From the NCBI RefSeq assembly GCF_000410515.1, contig NC_021500.1, positions 682,001 to 746,000 of the forward strand: 64,000 nucleotides of DNA, read 5' to 3'. Shown one piece after another: positions 28,037 to 37,504 of the stretch (position 1 is its first letter; each line of letters begins with the position of its first letter). A program made the position numbers and the translations under genes. Source of the DNA: Enterobacter sp. R4-368 (GTDB lineage: Bacteria > Pseudomonadota > Gammaproteobacteria > Enterobacterales > Enterobacteriaceae). The notes below the pieces were generated by a model, which worked only from the letters and a program-made list of their open reading frames with translations, was not told the origin of the DNA and made no database searches.

Positions 28037-29539
28037 GTGTCAACTGCAAACAAACCAACGGAAAGCGTCAGCCTGAACGCTTTTAAGCAACCGAAAGCGT
28101 TTTATCTGATCTTCTCTATCGAGTTATGGGAACGTTTTGGTTACTACGGCCTGCAAGGGATTATGGCTGTTTACCTGGTGAAACAACTGGGTATGTCAGA
28201 AGCGGACTCTATTACACTGTTCTCCTCCTTCAGCGCACTGGTTTATGGCCTGGTTGCCATCGGTGGCTGGCTGGGTGACAAAGTACTGGGCACCAAACGC
28301 GTAATCATGCTGGGCGCGATCGTGCTGGCCATCGGTTATGCGCTGGTAGCGTGGTCCGGTCATGATGCGAGCATTGTGTACATGGGCATGGCGGCAATTG
28401 CCGTGGGTAATGGTCTGTTTAAAGCCAACCCGTCATCCCTGCTCTCCACCTGCTATGCGAAAGACGACCCGCGTCTGGATGGTGCATTTACCATGTACTA
28501 CATGTCCGTTAACGTCGGTTCGTTCTTCTCCATGCTGGCAACCCCGTGGCTGGCTGCGAAGTTCGGCTGGAGCACTGCGTTTGGTCTGAGCGTGGTGGGT
28601 CTGCTGATCACTATCGTTAACTTCGCCTTCTGCAAACGTTGGGTGAAAAACCACGGTTCTAAACCCGATTTCGAACCGCTGCGCGTTGGCTATCTGCTGG
28701 CAACCATTGTCGGCATCGTGGCGCTGATTGCTATCGCCACCTGGCTGCTGCACAACCAGGGCATCGCGCGTATGGTGCTGGGCGTTGTGGCGCTGGGTAT
28801 TATCTGCATCTTCGCCAAAGAGACTTTCGCACTGAAAGGTGCAGCGCGTCGTAAAATGATCGTCGCCTTTATTTTGATGGTACAAGCGATTGTCTTCTTC
28901 GTGCTCTACAGCCAGATGCCGACATCGCTGAACTTCTTTGCTATCCGTAACGTTGAGCACACGCTGTTCGGTATCGCTTTCGAACCTGAGCAGTATCAGG
29001 CGCTGAACCCGTTCTGGATCATCATTGGTAGCCCGATTCTGGCCGCTATCTATAACAAAATGGGTGATACGCTGCCGATGCCGCACAAATTCGCTATCGG
29101 TATGGTGCTGTGCTCCGGCGCGTTCCTGGTGCTGCCGCTGGGCACGAAATTCGCATCTGATGCGGGTATCGTTTCCGTAAGCTGGCTGATCGCAAGCTAT
29201 GGTCTGCAAAGTATCGGTGAACTGATGATCTCTGGTCTCGGTCTGGCGATGGTTGCGCAACTGGTGCCGCAGCGTCTGATGGGATTCATTATGGGAAGCT
29301 GGTTCCTGACCACGGCTGGCGCGAACATTATCGCCGGCTATGTGGCTAATCAGATGGCGATCCCGGAAAACGTGACCGATCCGCTGATGTCACTGAATAT
29401 CTATGGCACCGTGTTCCTGCAAATTGGTATCGCAACAGCGATTATCGCTTTGCTGATGATCGTCACTGCACCGAAGCTGAACCGCATGACGCAGAGCGAA
29501 GATACCACTCGCGACACGTCGGAAACCGCTACGGCATAA
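28037..29539 (+). CDS. dtpA: DtpA di/tripeptide:proton symporter
   Basis: A 500-residue proton-dependent oligopeptide transporter (POT/PTR2 family, 14 membrane helices) that imports di- and tripeptides. The family signature [19 protein letters not shown] is near the N-terminus, with the ExxERFxYY motif that couples protons. [22 protein letters not shown] and [13 protein letters not shown] follow. It starts with GTG at 28037 after AAGAGG, matching the E. coli N-terminus [17 protein letters not shown] apart from one residue. It is the first backbone gene right of the toxin island and ends before a strong terminator. Confidence 0.97.
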   Translation: MSTANKPTESVSLNAFKQPKAFYLIFSIELWERFGYYGLQGIMAVYLVKQLGMSEADSITLFSSFSALVYGLVAIGGWLGDKVLGTKRVIMLGAIVLAIGYALVAWSGHDASIVYMGMAAIAVGNGLFKANPSSLLSTCYAKDDPRLDGAFTMYYMSVNVGSFFSMLATPWLAAKFGWSTAFGLSVVGLLITIVNFAFCKRWVKNHGSKPDFEPLRVGYLLATIVGIVALIAIATWLLHNQGIARMVLGVVALGIICIFAKETFALKGAARRKMIVAFILMVQAIVFFVLYSQMPTSLNFFAIRNVEHTLFGIAFEPEQYQALNPFWIIIGSPILAAIYNKMGDTLPMPHKFAIGMVLCSGAFLVLPLGTKFASDAGIVSVSWLIASYGLQSIGELMISGLGLAMVAQLVPQRLMGFIMGSWFLTTAGANIIAGYVANQMAIPENVTDPLMSLNIYGTVFLQIGIATAIIALLMIVTAPKLNRMTQSEDTTRDTSETATA

Positions 29540-29564
29540 TCGCCGCGGGGAACTCGAATTATTC

Positions 29565-29596
29565 AGCCGCTAACGCAAGTTAGCGGCTTTTTTTTA
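29565..29596 (+). terminator. Intrinsic terminator after dtpA
   Basis: GCCGCTAAC-GCAA-GTTAGCGGC followed by nine T, 25 bases after the stop. Confidence 0.93.
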
Positions 29597-29645
29597 TTCT
29601 GCCGCGTAATAACCTATGCCGGAAATCAGCCATAAGGAAAAGATA

Positions 29646-30251
29646 ATGAAACTGTTTTACAAGCCGGGCGCCTGCTCTCTCGCCTCACATATTGCTCTGC
29701 GTGAGAGCGGTAAAGATGTGGATCTGGTAAGTGTTGATTTGATGAAAAAACGCCTGGAAAACGGCGATGACTTTTTTGCCATCAACCCGAAAGGACAAAT
29801 CCCGGCGCTGCTGCTGAATGACAACACTCTGATTACCGAAGGCGTGGCGATTATGCAATACGTTGCTGACAGCGCGCCTGAGAGCCAGTTACTGGCACCT
29901 GTTGGCACCCTGCCGCGTTACAAAACGCTGGAGTGGCTGAACTTTATCGCAACCGAGCTGCATAAAGGCTTCACCCCGCTGTTTCGCCCGGATACACCAG
30001 AAGAGTACAAACCCACCGTACGCGCTTTGCTTGAGAAAAAATTGCACTACGTGAATGAATCCCTGAGCAATAACGCATGGATTAGCGGTGCGCACTTTAC
30101 CATTGCCGACGGTTATCTGTTCACGGTTCTGCGCTGGGCGCGCGCGGTGAAATTGAATATGGAAGGTCTGTCGAATATTGATGCGTATATGGCGCGTGTT
30201 GCCGCTCGCCCTGCGGTGGCGACTGCAATGGCGGCAGAAGGTATTCAGTAG
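29646..30251 (+). CDS. gstA: Glutathione S-transferase
   Basis: A 201-residue beta-class bacterial glutathione S-transferase that conjugates glutathione to electrophiles. Cys10 in [16 protein letters not shown] is the beta-class active-site cysteine; [11 protein letters not shown] and [12 protein letters not shown] complete the thioredoxin-like glutathione site, and the helical C-terminal domain includes [14 protein letters not shown]. The ATG at 29646 follows AAGGAAAAG and gives the family length; an in-frame ATG 10 codons upstream lies near the dtpA terminator. It is convergent with pdxY. Confidence 0.97.
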   Translation: MKLFYKPGACSLASHIALRESGKDVDLVSVDLMKKRLENGDDFFAINPKGQIPALLLNDNTLITEGVAIMQYVADSAPESQLLAPVGTLPRYKTLEWLNFIATELHKGFTPLFRPDTPEEYKPTVRALLEKKLHYVNESLSNNAWISGAHFTIADGYLFTVLRWARAVKLNMEGLSNIDAYMARVAARPAVATAMAAEGIQ

Positions 30252-30291
30252 AATGTGAATGCCCGCGTACGCGCTGCTCAGCGGGCAACAA

Positions 30292-30317
30292 TAAAGGCGG
30301 GGATCCCCGCCTTTTTT
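30292..30317. terminator. Bidirectional terminator between gstA and pdxY
   Basis: A perfect palindrome AAGGCGGGGATCCCCGCCTT followed by T-run on the plus strand, between convergent genes; it touches the pdxY stop. Confidence 0.88.
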
Positions 30318-31176
30318 ACAGCAATGTCGCGCTAAAAAGATGCTCAGGTTGCGCTATTCTGTCCTGCGCCGCGACCACCTGCAGTTCATACTCCTGCAAA
30401 TCTTTGGTCGCCAGCATAATTTCATACACTGCCGCCGTTACGTGTTCGAGCGCTTCACGTACGCTCGCCCCCTGCAACAATTTCACCAGTAACAATCCGC
30501 TGGTCACATCGCCCACGCCGACAGGCTGACGTGCGCCAAAATCCACCAGCGGACGGCTAATGTGCCAGGCTTCACTGGACGTCACCAGTAACATTTCAAA
30601 GCGATCGGCGCTCAGTCCCGCGCGCGCCAGGTGTTTCACCAGCACGATTTGCGGCCCCTGCGCAATCAGCTCACGTGCCGCAGCCACTGCGTCCTCCACC
30701 GTGTGGACCGCATGCTCGCAGAGGATCTCCAGCTCAATCAGATTGGGCGCAATGATATCGCTGGCAGGCAAGGCGTGGCGGACATGAAACTCGGCAACCC
30801 CTGGCGCAACGATGCAGCCTTTCTCCGGATGCCCCATGACGGGATCGCAGAAATACTTCGCCTGCGGGTTGGCTGCTTTCACCTGGCGGACGATCCCAAG
30901 AATATGCTCTCCCTGCTCTGCCGAACCCAGATAACCACTCAGCACCGCGTCGCAGCGTTTCAGTTGGTCAATTGCCGCAATGCCCTGCACAATTTCGGTC
31001 AGATGGGCTGGCGGCATAACGCTGCCGGTCCATTTGCCGTACTGGGTATGGTTAGAAAACTGCACCGTGTTCAGCGGCCAGACGTTAGCGCCCAGGCGGC
31101 GCATCGGAAACTCGGCGGCACTATTCCCCGCATGACCAAAGACCACATGCGATTGAATGGCGAGGATATTCTTCAT
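30316..31176 (-). CDS. pdxY: Pyridoxal kinase PdxY
   Basis: A 286-residue ribokinase-like kinase that phosphorylates pyridoxal in the vitamin B6 salvage pathway. Visible motifs are [21 protein letters not shown] with [15 protein letters not shown] (substrate site), [16 protein letters not shown] and the C-terminal [17 protein letters not shown], which carries the catalytic aspartate and anion hole. It lies downstream of tyrS on the same strand, with a hairpin between them; in E. coli the two are co-transcribed. PdxH, the next B6 enzyme, is two genes upstream. Confidence 0.97.
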   Translation of the reverse strand: MKNILAIQSHVVFGHAGNSAAEFPMRRLGANVWPLNTVQFSNHTQYGKWTGSVMPPAHLTEIVQGIAAIDQLKRCDAVLSGYLGSAEQGEHILGIVRQVKAANPQAKYFCDPVMGHPEKGCIVAPGVAEFHVRHALPASDIIAPNLIELEILCEHAVHTVEDAVAAARELIAQGPQIVLVKHLARAGLSADRFEMLLVTSSEAWHISRPLVDFGARQPVGVGDVTSGLLLVKLLQGASVREALEHVTAAVYEIMLATKDLQEYELQVVAAQDRIAQPEHLFSATLL

Positions 31177-31202
31177 TGTTGGTAGCCTTGCAAAAGTGGA
31201 GC

Positions 31203-31236
31203 AATAAAAAGAAGGGAGTGATTTCTCACTCCCTTC
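31203..31236 (-). terminator. Intrinsic terminator after tyrS
   Basis: On the minus strand, GAAGGGAGTGA-GAAA-TCACTCCCTTC is followed by TTTTTATT. It lies between tyrS and pdxY and may attenuate rather than fully stop read-through into pdxY. Confidence 0.9.
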
Positions 31237-31249
31237 GGCAGGTCTGTTT

Positions 31250-32524
31250 TTATTTCCAGCAGATCAAGCAGTAGTTTTTCTTACCGCGGCGCAACAGCGT
31301 GTAGCGGCCGAACAGGCGATCGCCATCAGTGAAGAAATACTCCGGATCGGATTGTTTTTCGCCGTTGATGGTAACAGCGTTAGACGCGATGGTTTTACGC
31401 GCCTGGCCGCGGGATGGCTGCAGCTCAGAGTCAACCAGCGCCTGCATCAGATCGGCACCTTTTTCCATCTCAACCATTGGTACGCCATCCTGCGCCAGCT
31501 GTTCAAAATCGGCTTCGCTCAAATCACTCAGCGTACCGTTGAACAGGCTTTCAGTGATGCGTTTAGCGGCGGTTAAACCCTCTTCGCCGTGAACCAGACG
31601 CGTCACCTGCTCAGCCAGCACATATTGCGCACGCGGCGCTTTACCGCTGTTTTTGTCTTCTTCTTCCAGCGCGTTAATTTCCGCGATGTCCATAAAGGTG
31701 AAGAACTTCAGGAAGCGGTAAACATCCGCATCGGCGGTATTGATCCAGAACTGGTAGAACTTATACGGACTCGTTTTCTTCGGATCGAGCCACACCGCGC
31801 CGCCTTCGGTTTTACCAAATTTGGTGCCATCGGCTTTAGTGATCAGCGGAACCGTCAGGCCAAACACCTGGTTTTGGTGCAGGCGGCGAGTCAGATCGAT
31901 ACCCGACGTGATATTGCCCCACTGGTCGGAGCCGCCAATTTGCAGCACGACATTATGCAGTTCGTTCAGGCAGGCAAAGTCGTAACCCTGCAACAGGTTG
32001 TAGGAAAACTCGGTGAACGAGATGCCGACATCATCGCGGTTCAGGCGCTGCTTGACCGCTTCTTTGTTAATCATCTGGTTAACAGAGAAGTGTTTGCCGA
32101 TATCGCGCAGGAAGGTCAGCACGTTCATGCTGCCAAACCAGTCGTAGTTATTTGCAGCGATAGCGGAGTTGTCGCCACAGTCGAAATCGAGGAACGGTGC
32201 AACCTGTTTGCGGATTTTATCCACCCACTCCTGCACGGTGTCTTCAGTGTTCAGTTTACGCTCAGTGGCTTTAAAGCTCGGGTCGCCAATCAGACCGGTC
32301 GCGCCACCCACCAGCGCTACTGGCTTGTGGCCAGCCTGCTGGAAGCGTTTCAGGCATAACAATGGAACCAGATGCCCCAAATGCAAGCTGTCAGCGGTGG
32401 GATCGAAGCCGCAATAGAGCGCGATCGGGCCCTGCGCCAGTCGCTCTGCTAACGCTTCCTCATCCGTCACCTGAGCCACGAGGCCCCGCTCTTGCAATTG
32501 TTTAATCAAGTTACTGCTTGCCAT
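31250..32524 (-). CDS. tyrS: Tyrosyl-tRNA synthetase
   Basis: A 424-residue class I aminoacyl-tRNA synthetase, the same length as E. coli TyrS. The ATP-binding signature is [14 protein letters not shown] (HIGH class) and the second motif is [11 protein letters not shown] (KMSKS class). [15 protein letters not shown] forms the tyrosine pocket, and an S4 domain ends the protein ([20 protein letters not shown]). The start [14 protein letters not shown] is chosen over an in-frame ATG 10 codons upstream by comparison with E. coli. It is probably essential. Confidence 0.98.
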   Translation of the reverse strand: MASSNLIKQLQERGLVAQVTDEEALAERLAQGPIALYCGFDPTADSLHLGHLVPLLCLKRFQQAGHKPVALVGGATGLIGDPSFKATERKLNTEDTVQEWVDKIRKQVAPFLDFDCGDNSAIAANNYDWFGSMNVLTFLRDIGKHFSVNQMINKEAVKQRLNRDDVGISFTEFSYNLLQGYDFACLNELHNVVLQIGGSDQWGNITSGIDLTRRLHQNQVFGLTVPLITKADGTKFGKTEGGAVWLDPKKTSPYKFYQFWINTADADVYRFLKFFTFMDIAEINALEEEDKNSGKAPRAQYVLAEQVTRLVHGEEGLTAAKRITESLFNGTLSDLSEADFEQLAQDGVPMVEMEKGADLMQALVDSELQPSRGQARKTIASNAVTINGEKQSDPEYFFTDGDRLFGRYTLLRRGKKNYCLICWK

Positions 32525-32666
32525 CAAAATCTCCATGTATAAAACGGACTGCACCTTTGCCGGTACACGACTTTTCGCCAGATGCGAAAGGATACTTCAT
32601 GGGGGGCAGATAGAATAAAGCGCCGGAACACGGAGTGCCAGCGCTTATAGCAACATTTTTCAGGGT

Positions 32667-33323
32667 TTACGGCGCGAGGCGGTCAATTTTCCACGCATCA
32701 TTCTCGCGCTGGTATAAAAAACGGTCATGCAGGCGATTGGCACCGCCTTGCCAGAACTCCATCTGGTCAATACTGACGCGATAGCCGCCCCAGAAACTGG
32801 GTAACGGGATTTCGCCCTGCTGGAACTTTTGCTTCAGTTCAAGGAACTTGCTTTCCAGAATGCCGCGCGCGGAGATGCGGCTCGATTGTTTCGATACCCA
32901 GGCGCCGATTTGGCTGTCACGCGGGCGGCTGTGGAAATACTTCATCACTTCGAGCGTTGAAAGCCGCTCCGCTTTGCCGGTGACCATCACCTGGCGATCC
33001 AGCATATGCCATGGGAACAGCAGGCTGACAGCAGGGTTGTTTTCGATGTGATGCGCTTTACGGCTGCCAAGGTTGGTATAGAACACCAGCCCTTTTTCAT
33101 CATAATGCTTGAGCAATACGATGCGCTGGTAAGGTTGGCCGTTCTCATCCACTGTCGCCACGACCATTGCAGTCGGGTCAACGAGTTGAGCTTCACAGGC
33201 CTGCCCCAGCCAACGTTCAAATAATGCCAACGGTTCGGCGGGAAGGTCGCCGCGACGCAGACCACCTTTGGTGTATTCACGGCGCAGATGCGCGATTTGC
33301 TGCAATTGATCGTTATCAGACAT
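32667..33323 (-). CDS. pdxH: Pyridoxamine 5'-phosphate oxidase
   Basis: A 218-residue FMN enzyme that oxidises pyridoxine- or pyridoxamine-5'-phosphate to PLP, the last step of vitamin B6 synthesis and salvage. Conserved blocks are [16 protein letters not shown] (FMN binding), [18 protein letters not shown] and the C-terminal PSFWGGYRV with [16 protein letters not shown]. The start [21 protein letters not shown] matches E. coli; an in-frame ATG seven codons upstream is not used. The length equals E. coli PdxH. Confidence 0.98.
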   Translation of the reverse strand: MSDNDQLQQIAHLRREYTKGGLRRGDLPAEPLALFERWLGQACEAQLVDPTAMVVATVDENGQPYQRIVLLKHYDEKGLVFYTNLGSRKAHHIENNPAVSLLFPWHMLDRQVMVTGKAERLSTLEVMKYFHSRPRDSQIGAWVSKQSSRISARGILESKFLELKQKFQQGEIPLPSFWGGYRVSIDQMEFWQGGANRLHDRFLYQRENDAWKIDRLAP

Positions 33324-33379
33324 GGCGTTAGCGAAAGTAATCATCAGGTGGGGCTATTATGCGCCCCCCTGTGAAAATC

Positions 33380-33700
33380 TCAACGCTGCGGAATAAGCTG
33401 GCAATTATTCAGTACGATGCGATCGCGCTTGTAGACGGTCGCACTCTCACCCTTCGACCAGAAAACGTAGACGCCATCCGTGTAACGTGCGCCGGAGGCT
33501 GAAAGCCCTTGCTGTAAGGTCAGCAATTTATCATCCCAGACAAAACTCGCCTGCTGGCGGGTATTATTAATTTTCACGGTGAGCGGTTTTTCGTCGCACT
33601 GGTAAACCAGCGTATCGGTATGCATGCGTTCTACAAACTGATTGTAATAGCTGCATCCGGCAAGCAGTGCGGGCAGACAGGCGATGACTATTTTTTTCAT
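33380..33700 (-). CDS. mliC: MliC membrane-bound lysozyme inhibitor
   Basis: A 106-residue lipoprotein that inhibits c-type lysozyme and so protects the cell wall from host lysozyme. The signal peptide ends in the lipobox LLAGC with Cys16 as the lipidated residue. The inhibitory signature [24 protein letters not shown] is present, as are two cysteines (VYQCDEK and LNNCQL) that form the family disulfide. It lies between anmK and pdxH as in E. coli. Confidence 0.96.
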   Translation of the reverse strand: MKKIVIACLPALLAGCSYYNQFVERMHTDTLVYQCDEKPLTVKINNTRQQASFVWDDKLLTLQQGLSASGARYTDGVYVFWSKGESATVYKRDRIVLNNCQLIPQR

Positions 33701-33728
33701 AGAGTATTCCCGGGACGGTCCTGGTCAC

Positions 33729-33747
33729 GGAGGGCGAAACGCCCTCC
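33729..33747 (-). terminator. Hairpin between anmK and mliC
   Basis: An 8-base stem GGAGGGCG/CGCCCTCC with an AAA loop. No strong T-run follows, so termination is uncertain. Confidence 0.5.
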
Positions 33748-33792
33748 CTAAGCCTGGTCAGTCTAGCCCGGTTCAACTAAAGTGAAATGCGG

Positions 33793-34917
33793 TTAACTCT
33801 GATTCTGCCGCGGGTTAGCAGGGTAAATCGCGCCGAGCACCGAGGCAGCGGACGCGCCGGTGACTGAGGGCAGATTGCCAGGCAGTCCGGCCAGGGTCCG
33901 CCACGCAAGCCAGGCAAACGCCAGCGCTTCCATGTCGTCGCCGCTGATACCGGCTTCATCCGTGGTGGTGACTTCTGTACCTGGCAAAAGCCCCGCCAGA
34001 CGCGCCATGACCAGCGGATTTCGACTCCCCCCACCGCAGACCAGCAGGCGTTCACAACCGCCACTGAGCAGCACCTGTTCGGAAATTGTCACCGCCGTCA
34101 GTTCAGCCAGCGTGGCCTGCACATCGCTGGCGCTTAACCCCGGGAAGTGCGCCAGGTGGCGTTCCAGCCAGCTGTAGTTAAAGTATTCACGACCGGTACT
34201 TTTCGGTGCAGGCGTGGCAAAGTAGGCATCGCTTAGCATGTTTTGCAGGAGCGGCAGCACCACTTTGCCTTCGCTCGCCCACTGCGCATCTTTGTCGTAG
34301 GGTTTGCCTTTTTGCCGCCAAATCCATGCGTCCATGAGCATGTTGCCAGGTCCGGTGTCATAGCCTCTGACCGGCTGGCCGGGGATCAGAAGCGATAAAT
34401 TGGCGATGCCACCAATGTTGAGCACCATGCGCCGTTCTACCGGGTGCGCCAGCAGTGCATGGTGAAAGGCCGGCACCAGCGGCGCGCCCTGCCCGCCAAG
34501 CGCGATATCACGGCGGCGAAAATCACCGACCACCGTCACCCCCGTACGCGCCGCGATATGGTTATTGTCACCAATCTGCAAAGTATGCGGCGCAATGCCT
34601 GTCGGCTCATGCCAGACGGTTTGCCCGTGACAGCCAATCGCGACGATATCTTCCGGGTGGAGTTGCTCTCGGTCCATTAGCGCCAGCACCGCGTCGGCAA
34701 ACAACTTGCCCAGTTGGGTATCCAGCCGCCCCAGTTGCGAAAGTGTAAGTTGCTGTCCCTGGCAAATGCCAAGAATCGCCTCTTTTAACGGCAGCGGAAT
34801 CGGAAACGTCAGGCTCGCTTGCTGCGCGACCATGGTTTCATCGATTGCCGCCAGCACCACATCAACCCCATCCAGACTTGTTCCAGACATCACCCCAATG
34901 TAGCGACCCGATTTCAT
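33793..34917 (-). CDS. anmK: Anhydro-N-acetylmuramic acid kinase
   Basis: A 374-residue kinase that opens and phosphorylates 1,6-anhydro-MurNAc to MurNAc-6-phosphate during peptidoglycan recycling. The ATP/substrate motifs are [12 protein letters not shown] at the start, [32 protein letters not shown] (with catalytic Asp), [11 protein letters not shown] and CGGGSRNP. The start [12 protein letters not shown] is chosen by homology; an in-frame ATG 24 codons upstream gives an unlikely N-terminus. It is divergent from slyB. Confidence 0.97.
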   Translation of the reverse strand: MKSGRYIGVMSGTSLDGVDVVLAAIDETMVAQQASLTFPIPLPLKEAILGICQGQQLTLSQLGRLDTQLGKLFADAVLALMDREQLHPEDIVAIGCHGQTVWHEPTGIAPHTLQIGDNNHIAARTGVTVVGDFRRRDIALGGQGAPLVPAFHHALLAHPVERRMVLNIGGIANLSLLIPGQPVRGYDTGPGNMLMDAWIWRQKGKPYDKDAQWASEGKVVLPLLQNMLSDAYFATPAPKSTGREYFNYSWLERHLAHFPGLSASDVQATLAELTAVTISEQVLLSGGCERLLVCGGGSRNPLVMARLAGLLPGTEVTTTDEAGISGDDMEALAFAWLAWRTLAGLPGNLPSVTGASAASVLGAIYPANPRQNQS

Positions 34918-35056
34918 ACGCCTTCCTTTAATGCATGACCGAAGGGCACCACTCCACCATAAAGCGGGGGTTAACGCCATCGGCTGCAAACACTTTTTAA
35001 CAATCGGATGATTTTCCGTTAAGTGAAATTACGCCGGGCTGCGCTTATAATCGCTT

Positions 35057-35073
35057 CGTTTAAATCTGGTTAA
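35057..35073 (+). promoter_or_regulatory. Candidate PhoP box upstream of slyB
   Basis: CGTTTA-AATCT-GGTTAA resembles two direct PhoP hexamers (consensus [T/G]GTTTA spaced by 5), each with one or two mismatches. slyB is a known PhoP-regulated gene in E. coli and Salmonella. An AT-rich -10-like stretch (TATTAT, near 35086) follows at suitable spacing. Confidence 0.55.
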
Positions 35074-35200
35074 ACTCGCGTTGATTATTATTTTTGCCGG
35101 GATTTGGCAGAAGATATGACCTGGTATTGCTAAAATGCCATATAATTTAACCATGTCGGATGCCCGCAAGGGCGTTTCATGGTGAACAGGAGATTCATAA

Positions 35201-35668
35201 ATGATGTTACGTGCACTGGCAGTTTCGCTGATTGGTTTTACTTTGGCTGGCTGCGTGAATAACGACACGCTTTCCGGTGATGTCTACTCTGCATCCGAAG
35301 CTAAACAGGTGCAGAATGTCACTTACGGCACCATTGTTAACGTCCGTCCGGTACAGATTCAGGGTGGCGACGAAAACAATGTTATCGGCGCGCTTGGCGG
35401 TGCAGTGCTGGGTGGTTTCCTTGGCAATACTGTTGGCGGCGGTACGGGACGTTCTCTCGCCACCGCAGCAGGCGCGGTAGCCGGTGGTGTTGCAGGGCAA
35501 TCCGTCCAGGGGTCACTGAATAAAACGCAGGGTGTTGAGCTGGAAATTCGTAAAGATGATGGCAACACCATTATGGTCGTGCAGAAACAGGGCAACACCC
35601 GTTTCTCCGCAGGCCAGCGCGTCGTGATGGCAAGCAATGGTCGTCAGATTACCGTTTCCCCGCGTTAA
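35201..35668 (+). CDS. slyB: SlyB outer membrane lipoprotein
   Basis: A 155-residue lipoprotein. The signal peptide ends in LAGC, so the mature protein begins at the lipidated cysteine of CVNNDTLSGDVY. A glycine-zipper segment (NVIGALGGAVLGGFLGNTVGGGTGRS and AGAVAGGVAGQ) can insert in membranes, and a C-terminal beta-rich domain (GVELEIRKDDGNTIMVVQKQ) follows. E. coli SlyB forms stress-induced nanodomains around outer-membrane proteins and is PhoPQ-regulated. The ATG at 35201 follows AGGAG. It is convergent with slyA across a shared terminator. Confidence 0.97.
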   Translation: MMLRALAVSLIGFTLAGCVNNDTLSGDVYSASEAKQVQNVTYGTIVNVRPVQIQGGDENNVIGALGGAVLGGFLGNTVGGGTGRSLATAAGAVAGGVAGQSVQGSLNKTQGVELEIRKDDGNTIMVVQKQGNTRFSAGQRVVMASNGRQITVSPR

Positions 35669-35735
35669 TTCCCGCATTAGGTGGTCACGCCAGTGGCCGC
35701 CCTTTCATATTGCCGATACTGAATGTTGATGTAAA

Positions 35736-35759
35736 AAAGCCTTGCGGATGCAAGGCTTT
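35736..35759. terminator. Bidirectional terminator between slyB and slyA
   Basis: Ten-base stem AAAGCCTTGC/GCAAGGCTTT with a GGAT loop; on the minus strand a T-run follows, suiting slyA best. Confidence 0.88.
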
Positions 35760-35764
35760 GCTGG

Positions 35765-36205
35765 TCAGTCTCTCGACTGAAGCTCATTGATGTTTTGTTC
35801 CAGTCGGGCAATCATTTTAATCAACTGATCGAGTTCTTCCGCAGAGATCCCGGAAAGTATTTCCCCCCGGGTTTTACGAATAACCGTCTCCATCTCTTCA
35901 ATGATTGGGTCCGCTTTTTCTGTCAATTTGATCCGCTTTGCCCGGCGATCGTTGGCGCAGGTCTGGCGAGAAATAAGGCCTTTCTCTTCCAGTTGATCCA
36001 GCGTACGCACCAGCGAAGGCTGCTCAATGCCAATCGCTTTTGCCAGTTGAATTTGCGACTGATCGGGCGGCAGCTGATGAATATTATGCAGCGTTACCCA
36101 GTGAGTCTGCGTTAATTCCAGAGGTTTCAGGCGATGGTCAATCAAAGCGCGCCAGACGCGCACTAAGCGTGCCAGATCAGAACCTAATGGCGATTCCAAT
36201 TTCAT
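35765..36205 (-). CDS. slyA: SlyA MarR-family transcriptional regulator
   Basis: A 146-residue MarR-family dimer with a central winged helix-turn-helix ([44 protein letters not shown]). SlyA counters H-NS silencing and controls envelope and virulence genes, and responds to small aromatic ligands such as salicylate. The start follows AAGGAGATG. A perfect SlyA palindrome overlaps its own transcription start, implying autorepression. ydhIJK are divergent from it, as in E. coli. Confidence 0.97.
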   Translation of the reverse strand: MKLESPLGSDLARLVRVWRALIDHRLKPLELTQTHWVTLHNIHQLPPDQSQIQLAKAIGIEQPSLVRTLDQLEEKGLISRQTCANDRRAKRIKLTEKADPIIEEMETVIRKTRGEILSGISAEELDQLIKMIARLEQNINELQSRD

Positions 36206-36216
36206 CTCCTTATAAT

Positions 36217-36237
36217 TAGCTTGCTAAGTTATTATAC
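36217..36237 (-). promoter_or_regulatory. slyA promoter -10 with SlyA operator
   Basis: TTAGCTTGCTAA (36217-36228) is the perfect 12-base SlyA palindrome. On the minus strand a consensus -10 TATAAT lies at 36237-36232, so the operator covers the expected +1. This predicts direct autorepression. Confidence 0.85.
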
Positions 36238-36404
36238 TCATTTTAGAATAGTTTGCAGTATTTATATTGGTAAAACAAATGTATTGCGGTTCTCGCCGGG
36301 GCTTACGCTGAGATTCCACCTGCCTTAGCAACACGCAGTGGTTGGTACTTATCTAATGATAATCATCAATCTGGCGATCCGTTAGGTTGCACAGGACACA
36401 AAGT

Positions 36405-36641
36405 GTGAAGTTGAACTCAAGTTTCCCGAACTTACCCCTGCAAGATCTGATTTTTGGCGCATCGATCTATTTCCCTCCCGTATTTAAAGTGGTCATGCTG
36501 GGCTTTTTGTTCTGGCTTATTGCGCATCGCCTGTTGCGCGGGTGGATTTATGCGGGTGATATCTGGCACCCCATCCTGATGGATCTCTCCTTGTTTGTTA
36601 TTGCGCTGAGCCTCGCCCTCGGCTTGCTAATTGTGTGGTAA
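36405..36641 (+). CDS. ydhI: YdhI small inner membrane protein (DUF1656)
   Basis: A 78-residue protein of the DUF1656 family, with two hydrophobic helices (about residues 22-42 and 57-77) and the conserved [13 protein letters not shown] stretch. Such proteins accompany AaeB-like efflux pumps, and here it leads the ydhIJK cluster. The GTG at 36405 is chosen: AGGA lies 9 bases upstream and the product equals the 78 residues of E. coli YdhI. A TTG at 36387 is in frame but less likely. ydhJ starts 2 bases after the stop. Confidence 0.92.
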   Translation: MKLNSSFPNLPLQDLIFGASIYFPPVFKVVMLGFLFWLIAHRLLRGWIYAGDIWHPILMDLSLFVIALSLALGLLIVW

Positions 36642-36643
36642 TT

Positions 36644-37504
36644 ATGCGCCTGAAATCCCTGAAGTATTTTTCTACTCTCCTGGTGCTGGCTGTGGCGATT
36701 GTCGCGGCCTGGTGGATGTGGAACTTTTATATGCAGTCCCCCTGGACGCGTGACGGAAAGATCCGCGCTGAGCAGGTCAGTATCACACCGCAGGTCTCAG
36801 GCAGCATCAGCGAACTGAAGGTGAAAGATAATCAGTTGGTTAAAGCGGGCGATGTGCTGTTTCGTATTGACGATACGCCTTACCACATTGCCGTACTGAA
36901 CGCCGAAGCCCAGTTGGCTCGTATGCAAACCGATCTGGCAAAAGCGAATAATGAAGCCAATCGCCGTCGCCATCTCTCACAAAACTACATCTCCGCAGAA
37001 GATCTCGATACTGCCAATATTAGTGTTAAAGCCGCGCAGGCAAGCGTTGCGGCAGCGCAGGCACAACTTGCGCAGGCACAATGGCAATTGGCGCAAACAG
37101 TAGTTAAGGCACCGGTAGACGGCTGGGTCACCAACCTTTCCACCCGTACTGGCAATTACGCTACCGCCGGGCAACCGGTTTTCGCGCTGGTCGATAGCCA
37201 TTCGTTTTATGTGATGGGTTACTTTGAAGAGACCAAGTTGCGCCATATTCATGAAGGGGCAGCAGCGAAAATCGTGCTTTATAGTGGAGATGTTACGTTA
37301 CAGGGTCACGTATCAAGTATTGGTCGCGCGATATATGACCAAAGCGTCGAGACTGACAGCGGGCTGGTTGCCGATATCAAACCGAACGTACCGTGGGTAC
37401 GGCTGGCGCAGCGTGTGCCGGTACGTATTCAGTTTGATAACCTGCCCGCCGGGCTGACGCTGGTTTCCGGCACCACGTGCACCGTGGCGATTGGTGGTCA
37501 GTAA
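36644..37504 (+). CDS. ydhJ: YdhJ membrane fusion protein (HlyD/AaeA-like)
   Basis: A 286-residue periplasmic adaptor. A single N-terminal helix (about residues 9-29) anchors it. A biotinyl-lipoyl-like half follows ([29 protein letters not shown]), then an alpha-helical hairpin rich in Ala/Gln ([22 protein letters not shown]) and the second lipoyl half. This is the HlyD-type fusion subunit paired with YdhK. The ATG at 36644 lies just after the ydhI stop; a GTG at 36635 overlaps ydhI and fits the family less well. Its stop overlaps the ydhK start by one base. Confidence 0.95.
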   Translation: MRLKSLKYFSTLLVLAVAIVAAWWMWNFYMQSPWTRDGKIRAEQVSITPQVSGSISELKVKDNQLVKAGDVLFRIDDTPYHIAVLNAEAQLARMQTDLAKANNEANRRRHLSQNYISAEDLDTANISVKAAQASVAAAQAQLAQAQWQLAQTVVKAPVDGWVTNLSTRTGNYATAGQPVFALVDSHSFYVMGYFEETKLRHIHEGAAAKIVLYSGDVTLQGHVSSIGRAIYDQSVETDSGLVADIKPNVPWVRLAQRVPVRIQFDNLPAGLTLVSGTTCTVAIGGQ

